Of a stretch of DNA of 64,000 bases, positions 23,646 through 34,905 are shown piece by piece (position 1 is the first letter of the stretch; each line of letters opens with the position of its first letter). The stretch is from Trileptium ribeirensis. Lineage: Eukaryota; Nematoda; Enoplea; Enoplida; Thoracostomopsidae. Position numbers and translations under genes: made by a program. The stretch is taken from positions 1-64,000 of the forward strand of contig JASANE010017636.1 in assembly GCA_030248225.1 (NCBI GenBank), read 5' to 3'. The notes under the pieces were generated by a model that made no database searches, had not been told where the DNA came from, and saw only the letters and a list, made by a program, of their open reading frames with translations.

Positions 23646-24365
23646 TGACGAGAAGCAAATCTTAAGGCAAAAGAATCGAAATGTAAATTCTTAAAAGAAG
23701 TTCCGTTTCTCGGATATATTGTATCAAATAAAGGAATATCAACAGACCCTGGAAAGATCGGGAAAATACAAAATTTCTCAAAACAAAAACGGTGACACTG
23801 CTCAAAAGTTTTCTTGATTTAACCGGATACTTTAGCAATTCGTACCTGATTATGGAACCATAGCAGCACCATTGTACGACATCACCAACAATCGAGCAAG
23901 AATGGTGAAATTCAGCCAATTACGGATGGAGGAAACACAATAAGCTTTTGATACATTAAAGATAAAGATGACAAAACCTGCAAAGTTGTGATACCCAAAT
24001 TCGTACAGACCGTCAGACGATACTGATGCGATCAAACATGACATCGGATGCATTCTATCCCAAGAGGATGAAACAGGAAACGAGCATGTGACCCGCTATG
24101 GCAGCAATAAATACCGTGACGAAGAAACCCAATACTCAATAACAGATCTAGAATGCTTGGCAGTAGTTCGAGCACTTCAACTTGGGAAACCGTACAACTA
24201 TCATCACGGACCACACACCATTGGTCCCAATTCTTCTAAGAAACAACCGTTAGAACAGATGACTGTACGATTAGCCTGAATGGCCAACAAGATCATAGAG
24301 TATGAATATATAATAGCATGCAAACCGGGACGATATCACCAAAATCCAGACTGTATGTCGACACC
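23646..24365 (+). pseudogene. gypsy copy 1 RNase H domain
   Basis: The connection reads KEVPFLGYIVSNKGI in one frame near 23700, then the RNase H follows. 24040-24180 carries IGCILSQEDETGNEHV and YSITDLECLAVVRALQ (catalytic Glu block, ExLA). 24290-24362 ends with YHQNPDCMS, matching the gypsy RNase H exit motif N-x-DxLSR. Frameshifts and stops are frequent. Confidence 0.8.
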
Positions 24366-25235
24366 ACAAGTAGTTCTTGTAACCGAGAACCCAGAAATGG
24401 AACAAAAAGAACAAAGAATCGGTACAAACCGCTAACGATCACAAGAAATAGCGGAAACCAACAGCAAATGATCCAAATAAGAACAAAGGAAGCTGAAAGA
24501 AACAAAAAACAGGAACTCATCTAATCTCATCTCAAACAATCAAAAAGTACCCGATAGCAGCAGTAGATCAACAAGAATGTGATTGCGAAGAATAATTAAT
24601 ATTCGAAACGGAAATACAATTACAACACACTCAAGGAGAAAATAACCAGTTGATCGAAGCAAAGAATTAGTAACTGGTGGTGGAAAGAAGGAGAAAAACA
24701 GCTAAAACATGGGTCGAACAAAGGATGAAACCAGGAAAGGGCCAAAAAGGAAAGAAAACGAACAGCAACGGAAAGAAGAAATTCCATTAACCAAAAACAC
24801 AATAACACTTAGTGATAGGGAGGAAGAACAAGCAGCCGAAATAGCGAATGAAACATCAGAAGAAAATGATAGCATACTCGAACTTTTTAACGAAAACAAA
24901 ACAAACCGAACAACCTTATCACAAAGACGGAAACAACCAAGAAAAAGAGTTCTAGTGGAACCGTTAAAATGAACAAAGAGTGGCACAAACAGAACAACAA
25001 GAAAGGATGGAATCGGAGGAACAATTGGATCAACCAGATGAACCTGAAATAACTGAGGCCGAAATGTATTCACAGAATTCTTGGTACAAGTCCCGAATTA
25101 AAAAATGGATCCTAGCGCATGAACATCAATTTATTATTTTTGGCATATTTTATATCGATTACGAAGTAAAGATTGACCACAACGAACCGAACCATGGGAA
25201 TTCCAAATTGTAGTATATACCTCCTGACTTCCGAC
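24366..25235 (+). pseudogene. gypsy copy 1 long charged linker between RNase H and integrase
   Basis: About 870 bases of mostly open but shifted frames are rich in Glu, Lys, Gln, Asn and Thr, with short runs such as REEEQAAEIANETSEEN. Most gypsy elements go almost directly from RNase H to the integrase zinc finger. The second gypsy copy has an even longer spacer at the same place, so it looks like a family feature and not a late insertion. I recognise no domain in it. Confidence 0.6.
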
Positions 25236-25240
25236 GATCA

Positions 25241-25516
25241 TTGTTCGAAATGTACCATACATCGAACTATGGAGGACACTTAGGATTTGAAAAAGTATGG
25301 TCGAAAATGACACAAAAATTCTTCTGGCCCAGTATGGCTCGCGATCTACGACAATACATTGAAGAATGTATTCCGTGTGCTCGATTGCGACAAGGTCGTC
25401 TAAAACGAAGAAATACGTTACAACCGATCAAAGCACCAGCAGCTTTCCATATGCTAGGCATCGATGTTATCGGTCCTCTACCACCAATTCAATCTGGAAA
25501 CAAATATGAATGGTAA
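25241..25516 (+). pseudogene. gypsy copy 1 integrase N-terminal zinc domain
   Basis: The frame carries FEMYHTSNYGGHLGFEKV and then IEECIPCARLRQG, giving the H-H-C-C zinc set of retroviral-type integrases (His-x-His spacing, Cys-x2-Cys). LGIDVIGPLPPIQSGNKY follows, which includes the first catalytic Asp of the D,D-35-E core. A TAA after that block ends the frame and no core follows, so the integrase is truncated. Confidence 0.88.
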
Positions 25517-25659
25517 GCTGCAGTACGTGCCATGCTACATTTCAAGCCATATTACAATTTTCACGGATCATTCGCTGTTATTGCAAATTTTGAGCAAATG
25601 CTAACTATTCGATGAAACGAGCTTAAGAGCGCACAAAATATTGCATTTTGAGTATAATG

Positions 25660-27250
25660 TTATATATATATAAACTGGACAAATATCTAAATGCCGATTG
25701 TATGTCTCGTCTACCTGTTGTTCAAGGTACCCAGGATATCGCTCTATGGCCACGAAGAAATATGAATATCGCTTCAACTGCTTAAAGCTAAACCAAATAC
25801 AAAGGCCGAAATCAGCAACGGAAAGCCAAAATCCAAACGTCGGAAAAAAGGTGCTAAAATCGGAATCCAACATCGCAAGGCTGTTCTATGAGGGCAAAAG
25901 CGACCGGGAAATCACTACTCTGGTTCAAGAATTGGATTCATCGTCAGGTTATCCGTTCGACACATGGTATAATTTAATAATTGATGATACCTGTTTTGTG
26001 ATTCCGATAATGATTTGATAATCGACGATAATGTTAAGCATGCGGAAACGATGCCTAATGATCGCACAAACAGTCCCCAAACACAAAACGATAGGGTTTG
26101 TTGGAACGAACGGGGAGGCACTACAATCAAATGCGCTGTGCCCAAAGATGGCGAAGTGAGCAAAATTTAAGCCGTTTTTGGCAGAAAAATAATGTGCCAG
26201 GATTAAAGCCAGGTGAGGCTCACGGAAACAAGCATATTAAGCGGTCACACTTTGATGGTAAACCATCGAAACGGTTTGTTTGTGTCGAATTACGGCATCG
26301 TGTCGTAGGTCCATCTCAAGTCTATAATACGCTGTTATCGAGCAGAATAACGAAAAAAATATGTACATACTAGAAAGACAGGTTCACCAGGGACGGACAG
26401 GTACTGACCTTTATCTGATGCCATGATGCCACCAAGTAACGTGTAACGAGCTCAACGAGAGCACGGGTCGGGACCGGTATCCGGAAACAAACCGGCGTGC
26501 GCCTGACGAGGGTAAGGTGACGATCTGCCATCCCAAACAAGTATATGTATAAATCTGAGATCCTTGTCAATTGGGACCTGCGCCCAACGAGGGCATGGTG
26601 ACGCACAGCAAGAGGCAAAACCACAGAATAACAGAAAAGATATGTAATGCTCAACAGAAAGCCGGTGTTATCAGGAATGACCAGCGAATTAGATGATATA
26701 AATCCACCTGAGGTGCCAGAAATACTGAACGTGACTTATACTCTATACATTCGCTAAGAATTGTTTTGCGGCAAAGATATGGTGATGAACACCCAAAAGC
26801 GTGATCCCAAGCTTCACGCCATCAAATATTACATTCTGTATAATGAAATACCGAGCCTCGAGCCAAGATTGGTTGCTTACGCTCGAACCCCAATATTAAG
26901 TATTCGACAATATGGTATATAGAGCAAAACGCAAAAAAATTGGCCACAAAATAATGAGCCATGATAATTTCAGTTTGTAATGCTGCCCCATTTAAGACAA
27001 AAGTCGATCGAACTGTATCATACTATAAAACATGGCGGTCAATTAGGCATTGACAAAGTATATATATACAAAAAAAGACCAGAATTTTTTCAGACCAAAT
27101 ATGACCTTGGATAATACAAGAATTCATCGATGCATTTCACGCTTCAAATACGGTCCGGACGGGTGAAACATGCTGCAACCTATCAGAATAGATACTGGAG
27201 AAGCCGTCAACATTGGCATGTGAAGTCGTCATTGGCATACTAGTAAAAAT
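25660..27250 (+). mobile_element. gypsy copy 2, left part: RNase H tail, linker, integrase zinc domain
   Basis: DKYLNADCMSRLP near 25678-25716 is the RNase H exit motif. A linker of about 1.29 kb with many breaks follows. IELYHTIKHGGQLGIDKV, near 27010-27060, is the integrase zinc-binding block; the partner Cys pair is not clearly kept. The copy then stops near 27200 and its integrase core resumes at about 30580, after a DNA transposon. Within the linker, GCGCC-n-ACGAGGG-n-GGTGACG words recur near 26500 and 26580. Confidence 0.7.
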
Positions 27251-27557
27251 GAAATTAGAAGACTTCCAGACTGGCCGTAAAGCAGATAATTCATTTAAAT
27301 TTTTTGTTATATATCCTAAATTTCAATGTCTTCGATCTCTGTTATGCAAAAAACTAGACTGTGCAGTTATTTTATCGGGATTAACAGCTCTCCAACCATA
27401 GGTACCAAAATTGTTGCAAAATCTTTATAAATGAGTCCCCTGGTCGCTGAATGCCCATTAAATAATTGTTTCAGATTTTCATTGTTTCTGGTAACTATTT
27501 CGCATGTATTTTTACGTGGTGTGATGCAGTACTCTCGTTCTCCAGTTGCTGATTCTG

Positions 27558-30450
27558 CAGCGTGGGTGCCAAAGTTGACTCACCATTTTGAGATTTATCC
27601 GTCTGCTTTGGCACCCCATGCCAAAGTTGACTCCCGACCATCACACGGCCATGTGTCACCACTTGACTCCCAATTGGTACAATTACTCAGTCACATATAT
27701 TTGGTTTTGGTTCATATATCTAGAATCTTATGCGTAGCTCTATAGCGAGGAGTAAATTTTTAAAACTGTTATGCGTAGCCCTTTAAGCTTATCGCTGCGG
27801 AGAGACAAAATTTTAACTTCTAGGCGCAGTCCTCTGGCATTCAAAAACTTTACGCGCCACGGGGAGTACGTATTAGAGTTACACACGGCTTTTGGCGCGG
27901 CCGGGTGGTCATACACAGTTCGGCTGCGGTATTTTGAGTAGGCCGGACTTAGTTAAGCATATGCGACGAATATTTTTAAAAGATTCTCTGTCGCACTTCA
28001 GTCGCGTTCCAACTCTACTACGTAGCTACAAACATGAGTCTTCGTCCATGGTTCAAATTTATACTTTTATTATATATGCTTTATTACTTTTAGTCATTTT
28101 TAAAGTAATAAAGTTAACTATGGATTTTTATAAAAAGGGTTTTCGTCGTCGATCTGGCGCCCGATCTTACAGGAATTACACAACAGAGCAATTGGAAGCG
28201 GCTCTTAATGGTATGGAAGACGGCATGAGCGAAAAAATGGCCAGCAAGACGTTCAAAATTCCGCGGGGCACCCTTCAGAACAAACGCAAAACCCGTCACG
28301 GATTAACTGTTGGGTACCCGACATTCCTCACCGCGGATGAAGAGCTCGAAATTGTCGAACACCTGCTAATTGCTGCAAAGTGGGGCTTCCTATTGGACTA
28401 TTTCGACCTTCGGTTGGTGGTCAAGTCGTATCTTGACAATTTGGGGCGCACTACAGGGTTCAAGAACAACTTGCCGTCGGTTGCGTGGTGCCGCCAGTTT
28501 GTGATGGAACGCCATACCGAAAAGCTTCGTGCTTGTGTCGTCGAGCAATTGACACCCGAGCGTGCAGCTATCTGTGAAGAGGAAATTCGCAAATATCACA
28601 AAAATTTAACAGAAACTATTGCGGATGGCCTGCCCAGCATTATCTTCAATTATGACGAAACCAACGTCAGCGACAACACTAAACCGAAAACGGTAATCAT
28701 TGCAAACTGTTAGAAACACTCTCGGAGTTACTAGAAAAATTCCAAGGCGGCAGTGTCCATTATGTTCTGCGGCGCGGCTGATTGGACAACGATCCCGCCG
28801 TACGTCATTTATAAAGCCCAGCACAGCTACGAAGTATGGACACGTGGAGCACCACGCAAAACCCCCTGTGTGATCAGAAATGCTGTTCAAAAGGGGCCCG
28901 ATTGAGTGCTACGCCGCACGGCTGGATCGACTGCGCTACGTTCGTGGAGTGGATGAAGCGCAGTTTTCTGCCTCACGCAAAGTTGTTGCCGGGACCGAAA
29001 ATCCTGATTGGCGACAACCTATCATCGCAATTTTCACCGGAAATTTTTGAAATTTGCAAATCTCATGATATCACATTCGTCTGCCTGCCGCCGAACTCCA
29101 CTCATTTCACACAATCTCTCGATGTTGTTTATTTCCGCCATTTTAAAAGAGCTTGGAGGGAGGCCCTCGCTGTGTACCGCAATAATGCGCCCACCAGTTG
29201 CAAATTCGTCGATAAGAAGGATTTTCCGCGTGTTTTGGGTAATGTGTTCGGAAACTTGAGGAGAAAAATGGACAATATCTGCGATGTGGGTATAAGACCG
29301 CCGGTAGTCACCCGCTTGATGTAGAGGCACTACTGAGAGACAAAAATGTTCCTTCAGTTCGCACACCAGAAGGTGCAGCCTCTCTAGCGAGCGTGTTTGA
29401 GCGCCACTTGAGTACCGCGCGTTTTCATAAGAAAGACAGCGCAAGTCGGCCTCCTCAAAAAATGGGGCGCAAGGCGAAGCCTTGAAAAAGTCTGGCTGAG
29501 TTGGAAACGTCTTCTGGCAGCGAAGTCGACGCCCTTGCAGAGAAACAAACGGATGCCTGCAGTGGGTGTGGCCCCCCAGCAGCACTGGTCCAATCACCGC
29601 CCGCTGTTTCATCGGATTTAACGGACATTGTAGTTTCGAAGACGTTGTTTGACGTAAAGTGTAACAGCTACGTGGCGGTAGGGTACAAGGGTAAGTAGCT
29701 CCTTGCTTTGTGCGACGCGTGCCCGTTCAGGCGGAATCTTTTTCTGGGTTTCTTGCACCCACACGGCCCGACGACGGATTTTCACTTTCCAGAGAAAAAA
29801 GTTCAAGGTTGGTGGGGCCTGGAGGACATAATTTGTGTGCTCAAGACAGCACCGAATATGGTGGAGTCCGGACACAAGTGGGTGTACGAGATTACAGAAA
29901 ATGAAATGGATGTAATTGTGCGTTCATTCGGTTTGTTGACATGTAAGGTTTTTATGGGAGTTTTATCTTCAAGCGTGGGAGTATTTGAGAGCTTCAAATG
30001 TTTTTTCGCCACGACATTGAGGATTTGTCACAATGTTTCGTCAGAGTTTTGCACATGTTGCAAATAAAAATTCTAAAGAGCAACTTAAGAAATTTTGAAT
30101 CTGAAAGTAATTGAGTTATTTTTTCGCTAAAAATCAATTTAAACATTACGTACGCTTCAAATTGATACTAAAATGGTATGGTTTGCTGCACTTTGCAGAA
30201 AAATTATATAAAACTAACCAGAAAAAGTCGTGACACTGCACTCCAGATTCAAGTGGGACGTGATATAATGCTGTTTTTCTTCAGTACATTTTGTTATGAA
30301 AACCGATCAATTTTTAAAAACGCAAAGAGTGCCAAAGTTGATGCCAGTGGCATTATCATTGGAATGTACGCTATTTTGTCGGGAAAATCAGTGGGATGCC
30401 AATGTTGGTCAAATTGGCGTCAACATTGGCACCCCTCCATTTTAATAAAA
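27558..30450 (+). mobile_element. pogo/Tigger-type DNA transposon (Tc1/mariner superfamily)
   Basis: A transposase of the pogo/Tigger type is flanked by related motifs in opposite orientation: GGGTGCCAAAGTTGACTC at 27564 and, on the other strand, GGGGTGCCAATGTTGACGCC near 30417-30436. Each end also holds a second inverted copy of the motif (TTTGGCACCCC near 27608; GATGCCAATGTTGG near 30396). A CAG, the usual first bases of Tigger TIRs, lies at 27558. I could not confirm the TA target duplication, so the ends are approximate. The element sits between two parts of gypsy copy 2. Confidence 0.7.
28122..29940 (+). pseudogene. pogo/Tigger-type transposase
   Basis: The start at 28122 precedes the N-terminal domain. 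Residues 20-60 fit a psq-type helix-turn-helix (YTTEQLEAALNGMEDGMSEK, then SKTFKIPRGTLQNKRK), followed by a CENP-B-like second helix-turn-helix region. The catalytic core has FNYDETNVS (first Asp), then ILIGDNLSSQFS (second Asp), LPPNSTHFTQSLDV (third Asp of a DDD-type core) and FKRAWREAL. A stop at 28711 and frame changes near 28720, 28900 and 29324 break it. The C-terminus continues with a Cys-rich/low-complexity part and FLHPHGPTTDFHFPEK, a block seen in the tails of such proteins. It would cut and paste the element in the nucleus. Confidence 0.88.
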
Positions 30451-30453
30451 GGA

Positions 30454-30484
30454 GTTGACAGACCCAAAATTTGGGTCTGTCAAC
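30454..30484. repeat. 31-bp perfect palindrome
   Basis: Arms GTTGACAGACCCAAA and TTTGGGTCTGTCAAC are exact reverse complements around one A. It lies directly right of the Tigger-type element and could form a cruciform or RNA hairpin. Confidence 0.85.
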
Positions 30485-30579
30485 CTCACATACGCTAAAG
30501 CATGCCTCTGTGCAAGTTCTTAATACTTAACTTCAGCAATATTCGGCTATTGCACTTACTGCCACACCAGAGACCTTTT

Positions 30580-30990
30580 TAGGGTGTCAATGTTGACGGC
30601 GTCTCCCGTATCGTACGCCCATTGCCCAAAACAAAATCTGGTAACAAGTATATACATAGTCTGCTTTATGGACTATTTTGCCAAGTGGCCTGAAGCATTC
30701 GAAACAAAAGATCAAACTGCAAAAAGCAGTAACACGATTACTTGTTAACCCTATTATTTACCGGCATTTATAGATCAAGGTCTGTTTCCGAAGATTTCAC
30801 AATGAACTCGATCAAACCAGTATATATATACAAAAAGGTCTATTCTGCACCGTATCACCAACAAACCAACGAGCTGGTCGAGCGGTGGGACCAGACCGTC
30901 GAAGCGATGCTCAAACCCACAAACGAATTTATGTCCGATCTGGGGAAAATTTATCAAGCCCGTTTCGCATATCGAACATAGTCCATACCT
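30580..30990 (+). pseudogene. gypsy copy 2 integrase core
   Basis: VRPLPKTKSGNKYI matches the GPLPxxxSGNKY block that closes copy 1. In another frame CFMDYFAKWPEAFETKDQTA follows (catalytic Asp region; TDYFSKWPEA in relatives). At 30840-30980, SAPYHQQTNELVERWDQTV covers the catalytic Glu block (YHPQTNGLVER in relatives), and RFAYRT ends the piece. An AT-rich stretch replaces the second catalytic Asp. A hAT-like element begins at 30997, right after the RFAYRT block. Confidence 0.85.
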
Positions 30991-30996
30991 CAGCGG

Positions 30997-32138
30997 CAGA
31001 AAGTAACCGGAATTTCGGTTCCGGCGAAAATCGTGTCCCGATTGTGGTTCCGGCAAAGGGCAAAAATAATACCGTAACCGGAATTCCGGTTTAAAAATTT
31101 TGTTTAAAATTTTCCACGTTTTTTGCTTCATCCTGTAATGCAAACATATGTAATATATATTATATAATGATCAAGCTCCAATACAACCAAGCAAAAGAAA
31201 AGATTAACTCAACAATTTGCCATGTGAAACGTAAGTAGGGCGCATAATTTCACTAGGAATTTTTCATCTTAATCTGCAGAGTTTGTTAACAAAACAAAGC
31301 CAGGTCGATGCTTGTAGCAGCTGTTTTGTACATTCAGAAGTCTGTGGGGTATGTTCGAAATAAACAGGTCAAACTCGATTACAAAGTATGGATTGGATTA
31401 CGTAAAAGTACTTAATGTAAGTTTGGCTAACATAAATTGCGTCAAGCACCAGCCACTGCGCTTGTAAACTTTGTAAATCAGCCTACATTGAAGTAAAGTA
31501 ACGTTATCTGCAACGCAGTCAGAAATTGCGCTCTTGGAAATGAACTGTATTTATTGAAACTGTGATAGCACTATCACACTGATCTGCAGGATTCTGATTA
31601 GAAAGTTACCATCATTATCATCTACATGACGGGCATGGTTGCCCAACGCCAGCCTAAACAGTGTCACTAACCATTGATCAGAAAATTACCTTCTATTATT
31701 TTCTCTTGGAACCATATAAACTAATAATTTCAAGTTTCCTACAGAAAAACATGTAACAAACGTATATGTGTACTAAAGGGAGGCGACTGGAAACAGAGCG
31801 AAAGTGTTTATTATACGCTCCATGCGTTGTAAGCACATTCAGTTTGACGCAATATACGCCAGTGTGTATAGTGGAAGGCATTTTTTGCTCTGGGTGTCCA
31901 AAAACCGACATATTGATCGATACAGAAATATTAGCTTCCTCTGTCTCAGTTTCAGATAGGCAATAATGTCATCGCAACACATTAAGCTTAATGTAAAATT
32001 TATTTTTAATATATACATTTTAAATCCACTGTGCCTTCATTTCTTTTTAAGCTGTTTTACTGTATATAAGTTTCGAAGACCAGGTTCCGGATCCGGTTTA
32101 AATAAACGGTTCCGGTTGTTGGTTGCGGTTATTCACCA
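30997..32138. mobile_element. hAT-like non-autonomous element, copy A (1.14 kb)
   Basis: This block is collinear over its whole length with 48824-49946. Shared landmarks include TTTTCCACGTTTTTTGCTTC, ATGATCAAGCTCCAATACAA, AACGTAAGTAGGGC and TTCGAAGACCA. The termini hold CCGGTT-rich repeats. Compared with copy B, the ends have mutated (CAGAAAGTAACC left, GGTTATTCACCA right), and no 8-bp duplication is left. It contains no transposase. It sits inside the integrase of gypsy copy 2. Confidence 0.8.
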
Positions 32139-32209
32139 CATTCTTCATAATGACAGGCAGGGATCTGGACTTTCCGAGCGAAAACCAAATTTGCCCGCGC
32201 ATGCACGCA

Positions 32210-32640
32210 GCGACAGACGTAGGGTACACTGTGCAACTTATCTAAAAACGCATGTTCAAGTTCGATTTGGCTCTTATGAAAAACTCCCAACGAATATCTT
32301 CTGGGCCATAACGCATGTAGCTTCCCGAATTTGATCGATTATTCTGGGTTGTATAGGTACGATTCCCCAATACCAAGCTGGCCTAGGTTGGAAACGCAAC
32401 GCAAGCGCCCAAATGGTACAATTGCGTGAAATTTAAATATTTATGTCGTAATCCCGAGGATTATTTCGCGTATGTGGCAAAATTACGACAGTGTCAAAAG
32501 GAAACCCGGCAACAAGCCGTTCAATGTTACTTCTGTTGCAAATGCAAAGTGTCGTGGAACAGTGATAACTGGACGATGATCAGCCCGAAGCGCAATGGTA
32601 TTGGGCTATGGCCTGAAAATTTATACCTCTGACGAGCGAG
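32210..32640 (+). pseudogene. possible C-terminal integrase tail of gypsy copy 2
   Basis: After the hAT-like insertion a frame reads EKLPTNIFWAITHV, which could match the ESPxxLLxGxxPxLP block that follows AYRT in gypsy integrases. A second frame reads YVAKLRQCQKETRQQAVQ, similar to the helix before the integrase C-terminal chromatin-binding part. The match is weak and depends on continuity with the piece that ends at 30990. Confidence 0.4.
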
Positions 32641-32861
32641 TGAAGCAAATTACCATACACGACCACACATACTCGACTCGAAAGTAATAAACTTTAGCAA
32701 TTTTATTGTAAAAATGGTGTAATTTTGCACAGTATATATACATATAAAGTGAAGAACACAAGTACACACACATTAATATGCTATATACCTTGCTTAGTAT
32801 AGGGTACTAGGGTCTAATACCCCTGCGCAACCCTGTATAAATTCTGGCAAACGCGCTTACG

Positions 32862-33075
32862 GCTGGCTTGGCGCAGTGGGAGATGAGAACCTCCCACTTT
32901 CCAAATTCCCCCATGTCCGCCTTCCCCCACCCGGCTGAACCCCCATGTTGAACTAAATCCAAAAAATGTTTGTGTCTCAAAGTATATATGTTTTTCTATG
33001 CAAAATATTTTTTGAACAGGCTGTCTCCCACGGGGAGGAGATCAGCGACTCCCAGAAGGGCTGGGTGGGACGCAG
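32862..33075. repeat. partial copy of the TGGCCTGTCCACAG MITE
   Basis: CTCCCACTTTCCAAATTCCCCCATGT-like left-arm sequence, AACCCCCATGTTGAACTAA and TCCAAAAAATGTTTGTGTCT match the left half of the elements at 46267 and 60002. The right half is replaced by a short GAACAGGCTGTCTCCCACGG stretch. The ends are degraded (TGGCTTGGCGCAGTGGG instead of TGGCCTGTCCACAGTGGG). Confidence 0.7.
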
Positions 33076-33219
33076 TTTAAGGGGATAATCTCTCAATCAC
33101 TCCTACTATGGCATGTATGTTTTAACCCCGTATTGGGTATCATGTTAGTAATTCTGCGGGACAGAACCTGAGTTAAATTTTCTAAATTTTATACCAAACA
33201 TAGTCAAATATAGGCGAAC

Positions 33220-33252
33220 ATAGTCAAATATATATATATATATATATATTTC
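33220..33252. repeat. TA microsatellite
   Basis: An uninterrupted (TA)n run of about 24 bases is preceded by two copies of ATAGTCAAATATA. Confidence 0.85.
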
Positions 33253-33499
33253 AGTATAAATGTACGCAGGGCACTAGGATATGTCATCAGAAGGTTTCCA
33301 ACGTTTTGTATGCAATAAAAACAGTTTATGTGGCAGGCATCAAATACAGCATTTGCCAGGGGTCCCATATCGTAAAAATCGCTCTTTGCTTATAACTTTT
33401 CCATGATTTATAAATTTCAAAACGTTTTGTTTCTGTTAATAGGTGAAACAAATATGGGGTCCTACGTTTATGATATGTGATTGAATTATTGTACCATTG

Positions 33500-34087
33500 A
33501 CATATGTCCTTCACAAGCAGAACAAACAAATGGATAGACAACTGAGGATTTGGGTGCAAAGAGTGGTTGGTCTTTGAATCTAAAAAGATGTTTATTTCGT
33601 TGGCCTGTTTATATCACAATGTGGAATTGTGTATTTGGGAACCTGGTCTTTAGTAGTTTATTGAGGTTATTTTTTAGTTTAATCGTGAACATTCCAAGGA
33701 ATGGGAGTTTAATGGTAAATGTTATAAGTGTTGCAATGGAATCGTGATTGTCTGACGTTGCCGAAGTAAGAACAATATCAGTATCGATTGATTTACCGTG
33801 ATTTGGTGACAGCCATTTATTAATAAGCGTTATGGTGTTATTTTGAACGAGGTTTACTGGGAAACCGTCTTTTTGGAGTGTTTTCTGAATGAATTGGATT
33901 TCTTGATGGATTAGTTGGTAATTAGAGTCAATTTCGAATGCTCAATGTAGTAGACAATCGATCAGGCCGGATTTATATTTGAGAAAGATGAACGAGTCAT
34001 ATTTGGTAATGACAATGTTTAGGAAAGGGATGGAGTTACCATTTTCCTTTTCACTTGTGAACTTAATCGTTTCGTGTTGTGCGTTTA
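33500..34087 (-). mobile_element. inverted partial Penelope-like element
   Basis: Read on the minus strand, this matches the element body at 34660-34911 and 39675-40070: KFTSEKENGNSIPFLNIVI, QLIHQEIQFIQKTLQKDGF, LPFLGMFTIKLKNNLNKLL and VVYPFVCSACE, the start of the GIY-YIG domain. A stretch of about 30 codons (the STxYRKPTF block) is deleted. It abuts the plus-strand copy head to head at 34087/34088. Inverted partial copies at the 5' side are a known arrangement of Penelope-like elements. Confidence 0.8.
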
Positions 34088-34094
34088 GCTAATG

Positions 34095-34905
34095 CAGCAA
34101 CGGCTCTGAAAATGCACAAAAAGATACACCGCTCCGCCGTATCCTTTCTTGCATTAACTCAGCAGTGCACGAACTGGCACAGTTCATCGTTCCAATCCTG
34201 GAACTAATTACCACCAATGCCTATTCAATTGCTAATTCGTTCAGTTTTACCAATTCAGTTACCGAATCTGAATCCGGTCAAAAATATCTAACCAGTTTCG
34301 ATGTTACAGCCCTTTTCGGAAATGTTCCAATCAATGAAACACTTCATTATATTCGGGAAGCAGCAAACGAACATCAATTTTCACCATCTGTTGTGATAAA
34401 TGACTTAATCGAAGCCAAAAACTGTGCGTGCAAAATATACATTTCATATTTAACGATACGATTGACCAACGAATGGAATGGAATTGGGTCACCACTAGGA
34501 TCGGCTTTGGTTAACATTTTCATGTGCTTCGCAGAACAAAAATGGCTTAACCAATGCCCTCTAACTTATAAACCATTGTATTACCGTAGGTATGTAGACG
34601 ACACGTTCGTCGTTTTCGACAACGCCAACCAACCCTAATCGTTCCTGCATTACCTAAACGCACAATCTGAATCGAGTAAATTCACGAGTGAAAGGGAAAA
34701 AGATAACTTCATTCTATTCCTGGTCATTCTTATTACCAAAACAAAAGGCGAAATCTATACATCTACCTACAGGAAACCTACATTCATCGGGTTATTAATG
34801 AAATATGACTCGTTCATCTTTCCCAAATATAGATTAGACATATATTTCCCTACATAGACCATTAGAAAGCGGCTTTAATTATCAACTAATCAATCAAGAA
34901 ATCCA
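34095..34905 (+). pseudogene. Penelope-like reverse transcriptase
   Basis: The reading starts with a KMHKKIHR block (PKIHK in relatives) and HELAQFIVPIL. YLTSFDVTALFGNVPINET follows (motif A), then GSPLGSALVNIFM (motif B) and YYRRYVDDTFVVF (motif C, YVDD). After a stop at 34636 it continues with KFTSEREKDNFILFLV and TSTYRKPTFIGLL, both diagnostic of Penelope-like elements. Seen: all three catalytic motifs and one stop. The protein is interrupted at 34911 by the LINE. Confidence 0.92.

Larger units (their letters stand above)
20500..25640 (+). mobile_element. Ty3/gypsy-type LTR retrotransposon, copy 1 (internal region)
   Basis: Gag, zinc knuckle, protease, RT, RNase H, a long charged linker and the N-terminal integrase zinc region follow in gypsy order. 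I see no flanking LTRs and no primer-binding site. The integrase stops just after the GPLPPIQSGNKY block, and a second gypsy-type fragment begins near 25660. Numerous stops and frameshifts are present. The reading is A-rich with many Gln, Asn, Lys and Glu codons throughout, unlike the neighbouring LINEs. Confidence 0.88.

Noticed and set aside
20500..25640. LTRs flanking gypsy copy 1
   Set aside because: I compared the sequence before 20549 with that after 25516 and saw no convincing direct repeat or TG...CA ends.
27200..30605. Terminal inverted repeat GCCGTCAACATTGGCA / TGTCAATGTTGACGGC for the Tigger insertion
   Set aside because: The right-hand word can be read as part of the gypsy integrase frame, and an inner pair of motifs fits the transposon better; coincidence is likely.
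34165..34638. Telomerase reverse transcriptase or group II intron RT
   Set aside because: The YRRYVDDTF box, the STxYRKPTF block and a downstream GIY-YIG domain identify a Penelope-like element.
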